NCBI GenBank assembly: GCA_963920705.1
Contig: OY987230.1
Coordinates: 1,178,001-1,242,000, forward strand
Direction: 5' to 3'
Origin: Odiellus spinosus
Taxonomy: Eukaryota; Arthropoda; Arachnida; Opiliones; Phalangiidae
DNA length: 64,000 nt
In this document: positions 11,521 through 23,016 of the stretch, piece by piece
Numbering within the stretch: the stretch's first letter is position 1
Layout: each line of letters opens with the position of its first letter
Translations under genes and position numbers: made by a program
Notes under the pieces: generated by a model
Seen by the model: the letters and a program-made list of their open reading frames with translations, nothing else
Database searches by the model: none
What the model was told of the DNA's origin: nothing

Positions 11521-13410
11521 GTTGAAAAACATGGAAAATATGGACAATTCAAAAAACATCTAATATCAAAAAGCGAATTTTGAAAATCTGAAATTTGACT
11601 ATTTTGATATTCTATGATTTCTTGAATTGGCCATATTTTTCTTGTTTTTCAACGGATTTTTGAAAACTCTTATTATTTAGACTGTCCATTAATTGCTCTT
11701 TCGAATGACTTTGGTTTTGTCTAAATTGCAAAATTGTGACAAATATAAAATTGGTTAAAATTAAGCAAAAACGCTTAAAAATCCAAGATTATTGGATTCA
11801 AATGGACACAAAACTTTTGAATTTTAAGCGATTTAGACAAAATTAAGACCACTCGAAAGACCAAATTTTGGTCTATCTAAAAAACAATAGTTTTGGAAAA
11901 TCCGTTGAAAAACAAGAAAAATATGGCCAATTCAAGAAATCATACAATATCAAAATAGTCAAATTTCAGATTTTCAAAATTCGCTTTTTGATATTAGATG
12001 TTTTTTGAATTGTCCATATTTTCCATGTTTTTCAACGGATTTTTGAAAACTCTTATTATTTAAACTGTCCATTAATTGCTCTTTCGAATGACTTTGTTTT
12101 GTCTAAATTGCAAAATTGTGACAAATATAAAATTGGTTAAAATTAAGCAAAAACGCTTAAAAATCCAAGATTATTGGATTCAAATGGACACAAAACTTTT
12201 GATTTTTAAGCGATTTAGACAAAATTAAGACCGCTCGAAAGACCAAATTTTGGTCTATCTAAAAAACAAGAGTTTTGGAAAATTCGTTGAAAAACATGGA
12301 AAATATGGACAATTCAAAAAACATCTAATATCAAAAAGCGAATTTTGAAAATCTGAAATTTGACTATTTTGATATTCTATGATTTCTTGAATTGGCCATA
12401 TTTTTCTTGTTTTTCAACGGATTTTTGAAAACTCTTATTATTTAGACTGTCCATTAATTGCTCTTTCGAATGACTTTGGTTTTGTCTAAATTGCAAAATT
12501 GTGACAAATATAAAATTGGTTAAAATTAAGCAAAAACGCTTAAAAATCCAAGATTATTGGATTCAAATGGACACAAAACTTTTGAATTTTAAGCGATTTA
12601 GACAAAATTAAGACCACTCGAAAGACCAAATTTTGGTCTATCTAAAAAACAATAGTTTTGGAAAATCCGTTGAAAAACAAGAAAAATATGGCCAATTCAA
12701 GAAATCATACAATATCAAAATAGTCAAATTTCAGATTTTCAAAATTCGCTTTTTGATATTAGATGTTTTTTGAATTGTCCATATTTTCCATGTTTTTCAA
12801 CGGATTTTTGAAAACTCTTATTATTTAAACTGTCCATTAATTGCTCTTTCGAATGACTTTGGTTTTGTCTAAATTGCAAAATTGTGACAAATATAAAATT
12901 GGTTAAATTTAAGCAAAAACGCTTAAAAATCCAAGATTATTGGATTCAAATGGACACAAAACTTTTGAATTTTAAGCGATTTAGACAAAATTAAGACCAC
13001 TCGAAAGACCAAATTTTGGTCTATCTAAAAAACAATAGTTTTGGAAAATCCGTTGAAAAACAAGAAAAATATGGCCAATTCAAGAAATCATACAATATCA
13101 AAATAGTCAAATTTCAGATTTTCAAAATTCGCTTTTTGATATTAGATGTTTTTTGAATTGTCCATATTTTCCATGTTTTTCAACGGATTTTTGAAAACTC
13201 TTATTATTTAAACTGTCCATTAATTGCTCTTTCGAATGACTTTGGTTTTGTCTAAATTGCAAAATTGTGACAAATATAAAATTGGTTAAAATTAAGCAAA
13301 AACGCTTAAAAATCCAAGATTATTGGATTCAAATGGACACAAAACTTTTGAATTTTAAGAGATTTAGACAAAATTAAGACCACTCGAAAGAGCAAATATT
13401 GGTCTATCTA

Positions 13411-13480
13411 AAAAACAAGAGTTTTCAAAAACCGTTGAAAAACATGGAAAATATGGACAATTCAAGAAATCATAGAATAT
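13411..13480 (+). repeat. Chimeric S/C junction
   Basis: The right end of this S+ starts as the usual ATCTAAAAAACAAGAG and then continues TTTTCAAAAACCGTTG, which belongs to the other S arm. The core then reads ACATGGAAAATATGGAC followed by AATTCAAGAAATCATAG, joining the outer part of one core arm to the inner part of the other. The next S is reversed. It looks like the footprint of an exchange between the inverted arms. Confidence 0.75.
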
Positions 13481-14580
13481 CAAAATAGTCAAATTTCAGA
13501 TTTTCAAAATTCGCTTTTTGATATTAGATGTTTTTTGAATTGTCCATATTTTCCATGTTTTTCAACGGATTTTCCAAAACTCTTGATTTTCAGATAGACC
13601 AATATTTGCTCTTTCGAGTGGTCTTAATTTTGTCTAAATCGCTTAAAAAACAAAAGTTTTGTGTCCATTTGAATCCAATAATCTTGGATTTTTAAGCGTT
13701 TTTGCTTAATTTTAACCAATTTTATATTTGTCACAATTTTGCAATTTAGTCAAAAACAAAGTCATTCGAAAGAGCAATTAATGGACAGTCTTAAAAATAA
13801 GAGTTTTCAAAAATCCGTTGAAAAACAAGAAAAATATGGCCAATTCAAAAAACATCTAATATCAAAAAGCGAATTTTGAAAATCTGAAATTTGACTATTT
13901 TGATATTCTATGATTTCTTGAATTGTCCACATTTTTCTTGTTTTTCAACGGATTTTTGAAAACTCTTATTATTTAGACTGTCCATTAATTGCTCTTTCGA
14001 ATGACTTTGGTTTTGTCTAAATTGCAAAATTGTGACAAATATAAAATTGGTTAAAATTAAGCAAAAACGCTTAAAAATCCAAGACTATTGGATTCAAATG
14101 GACACAAAACTTTTGATTTTTAAGCGATTTAGACAAAATTAAGACCACTCGAAAAACCAAATTTTGGTCTATCTAAAAAACAAGAGTTTTGGAAAATCCG
14201 TTGAAAAACATGGAAAATATGGACAATTCAAAAAACATCTAATATCAAAAAGCGAATTTTGAAAATCTGAAATTTGACTATTTTGATATTCTATGATTTC
14301 TTGAATTGGCCATATTTTTCTTGTTTTTCAACGGATTTTTGAAAACTCTTATTATTTAGACTGTCCAATAATTGCTCTTTCGAATGACTTTGGTTTTGTC
14401 TAAATTGCCAAAACGTGACAAATATAAAATTGGTTAAAATTAAGCAAAAACGCTTAAAAATCCAAGATTATTGGATTCAAATGGACACAAAACTTTTGAA
14501 TTTTAAGCGATTTAGACAAAATTAAGACCACTCGAAAGACCAAATTTTGGTCTATCTAAAAAACAATAGTTTTGGAAAAT

Positions 14581-15346
14581 CCGTTGGAAAACAAGAAAAA
14601 TATGGCCAATTCAAGAAATCATAGAATATCAAAATAGTCAAATTTCAGATTTTCAAAATTCGCTTTTTGATATTAGATGTTTTTTGAATTGTCCATATTT
14701 TCCATGTTTTTCAACGGATTTTTGAAAACTCTTATTATTAAGACTGTCCATTAATTGCTCTTTCGAATGACTTTGTTTTTGTCTAAATTGCAAAATTGTG
14801 ACAAATATAAAATTGGTTAAAATTAAGCAAAAACGCTTAAAAATCCAAGATTATTGGATTCAAATGGACACAAAACTTTTGATTTTTAAGCGATTTAGAC
14901 AAAATTAAGACCACTCGAAAGACCAAATTTTGGTCTATCTAAAAAACAATAGTTTTGGAAAATCCGTTGGAAAACAAGAAAAATATGGCCAATTCAAGAA
15001 ATCATAGAATATCAAAATAGTCAAATTTCAGATTTTCAAAATTCGCTTTTTGATATTAGATGTTTTTTGAATTGTCCATATTTTCCATGTTTTTCAACGG
15101 ATTTTTGAAAACTCTTATTATTAAGACTGTCCATTAATTGCTCTTTCGAATGACTTTGTTTTTGTCTAAATTGCAAAATTGTGACAAATATAAAATTGGT
15201 TAAAATTAAGCAAAAACGCTTAAAAATCCAAGATTATTGGATTCAAATGGACACAAAACTTTTGATTTTTAAGCGATTTAGACAAAATTAAGACCACTCG
15301 AAAGACCAAATTTTGGTTTATCTAAAAAACAAGAGTTTTGGAAAAT
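14581..15346 (+). repeat. Recent tandem copy of one unit (C+ S+, twice)
   Basis: The rare variant CCGTTGGAAAAC occurs at 14581 and again 383 bp later at 14964. The text between them reads the same in both copies, including TTATTATTAAGACTG. This is a single-unit duplication and one of the youngest events visible. The second copy ends in TTTTGGTTTATC, a private change. Confidence 0.75.
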
Positions 15347-15730
15347 CCGTTGAAAAACATGGAAAATATGGACAATTCAAAAAACATCTAATATCAAAAA
15401 GCGAATTTTGAAAATCTGAAATTTGACTATTTTGATATTCTATGATTTCTTGAATTGGCCATATTTTTCTTGTTTTTCAACGGATTTTTGAAAACTCTTA
15501 TTATTTAGACTGTCCATTAATTGCTCTTTCGAATGACTTTGGTTTTGTCTAAATTGCCAAAACGTGACAAATATAAAATTGGTTAAAATTAAGCAAAAAC
15601 GCTTAAAAATCCAAGATTATTGGATTCAAATGGACACAAAACTTTTGAATTTTAAGCTATTTAGACAAAATTAAGACCACTCGAAAGACCAAATTTTGGT
15701 CTATCTAAAAAACAATAGTTTTGGAAAATC

Positions 15731-18029
15731 CGTTGAAAAACAAGAAAAATATGGCCAATTCAAGAAATCATAGAATATCAAAATAGTCAAATTTCAGATT
15801 TTCAAAATTCGCTTTTTGATATTAGATGTTTTTTGAATTGTCCATATTTTCCATGTTTTTCAACGGATTTTCCAAAACTCTTGATTTTCAGATAGACCAA
15901 TATTTGCTCTTTCGAGTGGTCTTAATTTTGTCTAAATCGCTTAAAAATCAAAAGTTTTGTGTCCATTTGAATCCAATAATCTTGGATTTTTAAGCGTTTT
16001 TGCTTAATTTTAACCAATTTTATATTTGTCACAATTTTGCAATTTAGACAAAAACAAAGTCATTCGAAAGAGCAATTAATGGACAGTCTTAAAAATAAGA
16101 GTTTTTAAAAAATCCGTTGAAAAACAAGAAAAATATGGCCAATTCAAAAAACATCTAATATCAAAAAGCGAATTTTGAAAATCTGAAATTTGACTATTTT
16201 GATATTCTATGATTTCTTGAATTGTCCACATTTTTCTTGTTTTTCAACGGATTTTTGAAAACTCTTATTATTTAGACTGTCCATTAATTGCTCTTTCGAA
16301 TGACTTTGGTTTTGTCTAAATTGCAAAATTGTGACAAATATAAAATTGGTTAAAATTAAGCAAAAACGCTTAAAAATCCAAGATTATTTGATTCAAATGG
16401 ACACAAAACTTTTGATTTTTAAGCGATTTAGACAAAATTAAGACCACTCGAAAGACCAAATTTTGGTCTATCTAAAAAACAAGAGTTTTGGAAAATCCGT
16501 TGAAAAACATGGAAAATATGGACAATTCAAAAAACATCTAATATCAAAAAGCGAATTTTGAAAATTTGAAATTTGACTATTTTGATATTCTATGATTTCT
16601 TGAATTGGCCATATTTTTCTTGTTTTTCAACGGATTTTTGAAAACTCTAATTATTTAGACTGTCCATTAATTGCTCTTTCGAATGCCTTTGGTTTTGTCT
16701 AAATTGCCAAAACGTGACAAATATAAAATTGGTTAAAATTAAGCAAAAACGCTTAAAAATCCAAGATTATTGGATTCAAATGGACACAAAACTTTTGAAT
16801 TTTAAGCTAATTAGACAAAATTAAGACCACTCGAAAGACCAAATTTTGGTCTATCTAAAAAACAATAGTTTTGGAAAATCCGTTGAAAAACAAGAAAAAT
16901 ATGGCCAATTCAAGAAATCATAGAATATCAAAATAGTCAAATTTCAGATTTTCAAAATTCGCTTTTTGATATTAGATGTTTTTTGAATTGTCCATATTTT
17001 CCATGTTTTTCAACGGATTTTCCAAAACTCTTGATTTTCAGATAGACCAATATTTGCTCTTTCGAGTGGTCTTAATTTTGTCTAAATCGCTTAAAAATCA
17101 AAAGTTTTGTGTCCATTTGAATCCAATAATCTTGGATTTTTAAGCGTTTTTGCTTAATTTTAACCAATTTTATATTTGTCACAATTTTGCAATTTAGACA
17201 AAAACAAAGTCATTCGAAAGAGCAATTAATGGACAGTCTTAAAAATAAGAGTTTTCAAAAATCCGTTGAAAAACAAGAAAAATATGGCCAATTCAAAAAA
17301 CATCTAATATCAAAAAGCGAATTTTGAAAATCTGAAATTTGACTATTTTGATATTCTATGATTTCTTGAATTGTCCACATTTTTCTTGTTTTTCAACGGA
17401 TTTTTGAAAACTCTTATTATTTAGACTGTCCATTAATTGCTCTTTCGAATGACTTTGGTTTTGTCTAAATTGCAAAATTGTGACAAATATAAAATTGGTT
17501 AAAATTAAGCAAAAACGCTTAAAAATCCAAGATTATTGGATTCAAATGGACACAAAACTTTTGATTTTTAAGCGATTTAGACAAAATTAAGACCACTCGA
17601 AAGACCAAATTTTGGTCTATCTAAAAAACAAGAGTTTTGGAAAATCCGTTGAAAAACATGGAAAATATGGACAATTCAAAAAACATCTAATATCAAAAAG
17701 CGAATTTTGAAAATCTGATATTTGACTATTTTGATATTCTATGATTTCTTGAATTGGCCATATTTTTCTTGTTTTTCAACGGATATTTGAAAACTCTTAT
17801 TATTTAGACTGTCCAATAATTGCTCTTTCGAATGACTTTGGTTTTGTCTAAATTGCCAAAACGTGACAAATATAAAATTGGTTAAAATTAAGCAAAAACG
17901 CTTAAAAATCCAAGATTATTGGATTCAAATGGACACAAAACTTTTGAATTTTAAGCGATTTAGACAAAATTAAGACCACTCGAAAGACCAAATTTTGGTC
18001 TATCTAAAAAACAATAGTTTTGGAAAATC
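15731..18029. repeat. Trimer higher-order repeat of about 1149 bp
   Basis: The order C+ S- C- S+ C- S+ appears twice. Markers one period apart include CTTGATTTTCAGATAGACC (about 15882 and 17032) and TTGTCCACATTTTTC (16222 and 17371). Each copy contains one reversed S and two C- cores. An incomplete relative lies near 13.58-14.5 kb with the same markers. Confidence 0.75.
17263..17399 (-). repeat. Variant core C* in minus orientation
   Basis: The left arm has ACAAGAAAAATATGGCC and the right arm TTGTCCACATTTTTCTTG, so both outer arms are of the AAGAAAAAT type. Read on the other strand it equals the core at 18795-18931 over all 137 bp. Related copies lie near 13.85, 16.15 and 57.0 kb. It is flanked by S- on the left and S+ on the right. 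Confidence 0.85.
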
Positions 18030-18794
18030 CGTTGAAAAACAAGAAAAATATGGCCAATTCAAGAAATCATAGAATATCAAAATAGTCAAATTTCAGATTT
18101 TCAAAATTCGCTTTTTGATATTAGATGTTTTTTGAATTGTCCATATTTTCCATTTTTTTCAACGGATTTTTGAAAACTCTTATTATTTAGACTGTCCATT
18201 AATTGCTCTTTAGAATGACTTTGGTTTTGTCTAAATTGCAAAATTGTGACAAATATAAAATTGGTTAAAATTAAGCAAAAACGCTTAAAAATCCAAGATT
18301 ATTGGATTCAAATGGACACAAAACTTTTGAATTTTAAGCGATTTAGACAAAATTAAGACCACTCGAAAGACCAAATTTTGGTCAATCTAAATAACAATAG
18401 TTTTGGAAAATCCGTTGAAAAACAAGAAAAATATGGCCAATACAAGAAATCATACAATATCAAAATAGTCAAATTTCAGATTTTCAAAATTCGCTTTTTG
18501 ATATTAGATGTTTTTTGAATTGTCCATATTTTCCATGTTTTTCAACGGATTTTCCAAAACTCTTGTTTTTTAGATAGACCAATATTTGCTCTTTCGAGTG
18601 GTCTTAATTTTGTCTAAATCGCTTAAAATTCAAAAGTTTTGTGTCCATTTGAATCCAATAATCTTGGATTTTTAAGCGTTTTTGCTTAATTTTAACCCAT
18701 TTTATATTTGTCACAATTTTGCAATTTAGACAAAACCAAAGTCATTCGAAAGAGCAATTAATGGACAGTCTAAATAATAAGAGTTTTCAAAAAT

Positions 18795-18931
18795 CCGTTG
18801 AAAAACAAGAAAAATGTGGACAATTCAAGAAATCATAGAATATCAAAATAGTCAAATTTCAGATTTTCAAAATTCGCTTTTTGATATTAGATGTTTTTTG
18901 AATTGGCCATATTTTTCTTGTTTTTCAACGG
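18795..18931 (+). repeat. Variant core C* in plus orientation
   Basis: The left arm has AAGAAAAATGTGGACAATTC and the right arm AATTGGCCATATTTTTC. It is the exact reverse complement of 17263-17399. The same core recurs in the same orientation at about 41.68, 43.60, 45.51, 47.04, 48.57, 51.63 and 54.69 kb as part of the higher-order repeats. Confidence 0.85.
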
Positions 18932-21900
18932 ATTTTTGAAAACTCTTATTATTAAGACTGTCCATTAATTGCTCTTTCGAATGACTTTGTTTTTGTCTAA
19001 ATTGCAAAATTGTGACAAATATAAAATTGGTTAAAATTAAGCAAGAACGCTTAAAAATCCAAGATTATTGGATTCAAATGGATACAAAACTTTTGATTTT
19101 TAAGCGATTTAGACAAAATTAAAACCACTCGAAAGAGCAAATATTGGTCTATCTGAAAATCAAGAGTTTTGGAAAATCCGTTGAAAAACATGGAAAATAT
19201 TGACAATTCAAAAAACATCTAATATCAAAAAGCGAATTTTGAAAATCTGAAATTTGACTATTTTGATATTCTATGATTTCTTGAGTTGGCCATATTTTTC
19301 TTGTTTTTCAACGGATTTTCCAAAACTATTGTTTTTTAGATAGACCAAAATTTGGTCTTTCGAGTGGTCTTAATTTTGTCTAAATCGCTTAAAATTCAAA
19401 AGTTTTGTGTCCATTTGAATCCAATAATCTTGGATTTTTAAGCGTTTTTGCTTAATTTTAACCAATTTTATATTTGTCACAATTTTGCAATTTAGACAAA
19501 ACCAAAGTCATTCGAAAGAGCAATTAATGGACAGTCTAAATAATAAGAGTTTTCAAAAATCCGTTGAAAAACAAGAAAAATATGGCCAATTCAAGAAATC
19601 ATAGAATATCAAAATAGTCAAATTTCAGATTTTCAAAATTCGCTTTTTGATATTAGATGTTTTTTGAATTGTCCATATTTTCCATGTTTTTCAACGGATT
19701 TTTGAAAACTCTTATTATTTAAACTGTCCATTAATTGCTCTTTCGAATGACTTTGGTTTTGTCTAAATTGCCAAAACGTGACAAATATAAAATTGGTTAA
19801 AATTAAGGAAAAACGCTTAAAAATCCAAGATTATTGGATTCAAATGGACACAAAACTTTTGAATTTTAAGCGATTTAGACAAAATTAAGACCACTCGAAA
19901 GACCAAATTTTGGTCTATCTAAAAAACAATAGTTTTGGAAAATCCGTTGAAAAACAAGAAAAATATGGCCAATTCAAGAAATCATAGAATATCAAAATAG
20001 TCAAATTTCAGATTTTCAAAATTCGCTTTTTGATATTAGATGTTTTTTGAATTGTCCATATTTTCCATGTTTTTCAACGGATTTTTGAAAACTCTTATTA
20101 TTAAGACTGTCCATTAATTGCTCTTTCGAATGACTTTGTTTTTGTCTAAATTGCAAAATTGTGACAAATATAAAATTGGTTAAAATTAAGCAAAAACGCT
20201 TAAAAATCCAAGATTATTGGATTCAAATGGACACAAAACTTTTGATTTTTAAGCGATTTAGACAAAATTAAGACCACTCGAAAGAGCAAATATTGGTCTA
20301 TCTGAAAATCAAGAGTTTTGGAAAATCCGTTGAAAAACATGGAAAATATGGACAATTCAAAAAACATCTAATATCAAAAAGCTAATTTGGAAAATCTGAA
20401 ATTTGACTATTTTGATATTCTATGATTTCTTGAATTGGCCATATTTTTCTTGTTTTTCAACGGATTTTTGAAAACTCTTATTATTTAAACTGTCCATTAA
20501 TTGCTCTTTCGAATGACTTTGTTTTGTCTAAATTGCAAAATTGTGACAAATATAAAATTGGTTAAAATTAAGCAAAAACGCTTAAAAATCCAAGATTATT
20601 GGATTCAAATGGACACAAAACTTTTGATTTTTAAGCGATTTAGACAAAATTAAGACCACTCGAAAGACCAAATTTTGGTCTATCTAAAAAACAAGAGTTT
20701 TGGAAAATCCGTTGAAAAACATGGAAAATATGGACAATTCAAAAAACATCTAATATCAAAAAGCGAATTTTGAAAATCTGTAATTTGACTATATTGATAT
20801 TCTATGATTTCTTGAATTGGCCATATTTTTCTTGTTTTTCAAAGGATTTTTGAAAACTCTTATTATTTAGACTGTCCATTAATTGCTTTTTCGAATGACT
20901 TTGGTTTTGTCTAAATTGCCAAAACGTGACAAATATAAAATTGGTTAAAATTAAGCAAAAACGCTTAAAAATCCAAGATTATTGGATTCAAATGGACACA
21001 AAACTTTTGAATTTTAAGCGATTTAGACAAAATTAAGACCACTCGAAAGACCAAATTTTGGTCTATCTAAAAAACAATAGTTTTGGAAAATCCGTTGAAA
21101 AACAAGAAAAATATGGCCAATTCAAGAAATCATAGAATATCAAAATAGTCAAATTTCAGATTTTCAAAATTCGCTTTTTGATATTAGATGTTTTTTGAAT
21201 TGTCCATATTTTCCATGTTTTTCAACGGATTTTTGAAAACTCTTATTATTAAGACTGTCCATTAATTGCTCTTTCGAATGACTTTGTTTTTGTCTAAATT
21301 GCAAAATTGTGACAAATATAAAATTGGTTAAAATTAAGCAAAAACGCTTAAAAATCCAAGATTATTGGATTCAAATGGACACAAAACTTTTGATTTTTAA
21401 GCGATTTAGACAAAATTAAGACCACTCGAAAGAGCAAATATTGGTCTATCTGAAAATCAAGAGTTTTGGAAAATCCGTTGAAAAACATGGAAAATATGGA
21501 CAATTCAAAAAACATCTAATATCAAAAAGCGAATTTTGAAAATCAGAAATTTGACTATTTTGATATTCTATGATTTCTTGAATTGGCCATATTTTTCTTG
21601 TTTTTCAACGGATTTTTGAAAACTCTTATTATTTAAACTGTCCATTAATTGCTCTTTCGAATGACTTTGTTTTGTCTAAATTGCAAAATTGTGACAAATA
21701 TAAAATTGGTTAAAATTAAGCAAAAACGCTTAAAAATCCAAGATTATTGGATTCAAATGGACACAAAACTTTTGATTTTTAAGCGATTTAGACAAAATTA
21801 AGACCACTCGAAAGACCAAATTTTGGTCTATCTAAAAAATAAGAGTTTTGGAAAATCCGTTGAAAAACATGGAAAATATGGACAATTCAAAAAACATCTA

Positions 21901-23016
21901 ATATCAAAAAGCGAATTTTGAAAATCTGAAATTTGACTATTTTGATATTCTATGATTTCTTGAATTGGCCATATTTTTCTTGTTTTTCAAAGGATTTTTG
22001 AAAACTCTTATTATTTAGACTGTCCATTAATTGCTCTTTCGAATGACTTTGGTTTTGTCTAAATTGCCAAAACGTGACAAATATAAAATTGGTTAAAATT
22101 AAGCAAAAACGCTTAAAAATCCAAGATTATTGGATTCAAATGGACACAAAACTTTTGAATTTTAAGCGATTTAGACAAAATTAAGACCACTCGAAACACC
22201 AAATTTTGGTCTATCTAAAAAACAATAGTTTTGGAAAATCCGTTGAAAAACAAGAAAAATATGGCCAATTCTAGAAATCATACAATATCAAAATAGTCAA
22301 ATTTCAGATTTTCAAAATTCGCTTTTTGATATTAGATGTTTTTTGAATTGTCCATATTTTCCATGTTTTTCAACGGATTTTTGAAAACTCTTATTATTAA
22401 GACTGTCCATTAATTGCTCTTTCGAATGACTTTGTTTTTGTCTAAATTGCAAAATTGTGACAAATATAAAATTGGTTAAAATTAAGCAAAAACGCTTAAA
22501 AATCCAAGATTATTGGATTCAAATGGACACAAAACTTTTGATTTTAAGCGATTTAGACAAAATTAAGACCACTCGAAAGAGCAAATATTGGTCTATCTGA
22601 AAATCAAGAGTTTTGGAAAATCCGTTGAAAAACATGGAAAATATGGACAATTCAAAAAACATCTAATATCAAAAAGCGAATTTTGAAAATCTGAAATTTG
22701 ACTATTTTGATATTCTATGATTTCTTGAATTGGCCATATTTTTCTTGTTTTTCAACGGATTTTTGAAAACTATTATTATTTAGACTGTCCATTAATTGCT
22801 CTTTCGAATGACTTTGGTTTTGTCTAAATTGCCAAAACGTGACAAATATAAAATTGGTTAAAATTAAGCAAAAACGCTTAAAAATCCAAGATTATTGGAT
22901 TCAAATGGACACAAAACTTTTGATTTTTAAGCGATTTAGACAAAATTTAGACCACTCGAAAGACCAAATTTTGGTCTATCTAAAAAACAATAGTTTTGGA
23001 AAATCCGTTGAAAAAC

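Larger units (their letters stand above)
3480..13431 (+). repeat. Long S+ run with alternating cores (dimer repeat of about 766 bp)
   Basis: All 26 S segments read +. The cores mostly alternate C- and C+, which makes a dimer of 765-767 bp. GGAAAATTCG recurs at 7302, 8067, 10747, 11512 and 12277, with 765-bp steps inside the sub-blocks. The two S copies of a dimer differ consistently: after C+ they usually end CTTTTGATTTTTAAGC, and after C- CTTTTGAATTTTAAGC. Alternation breaks at two C- cores in a row (3.9 and 4.3 kb), at two C+ cores in a row (8.5 and 8.9 kb), and again near 12.7-13.1 kb. The array is otherwise uniform. Confidence 0.88.
13432..19560. repeat. Mixed-orientation block 2
   Basis: S segments switch often here. 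S- copies lie near 13680, 15980, 17125, 18660 and 19420, all others being +. The first core (13432-13568) has a chimeric left arm. Unusual cores with the same arm type on both sides lie near 13.85, 16.15, 17.26 and 18.8 kb. No non-satellite sequence is present. Confidence 0.86.
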
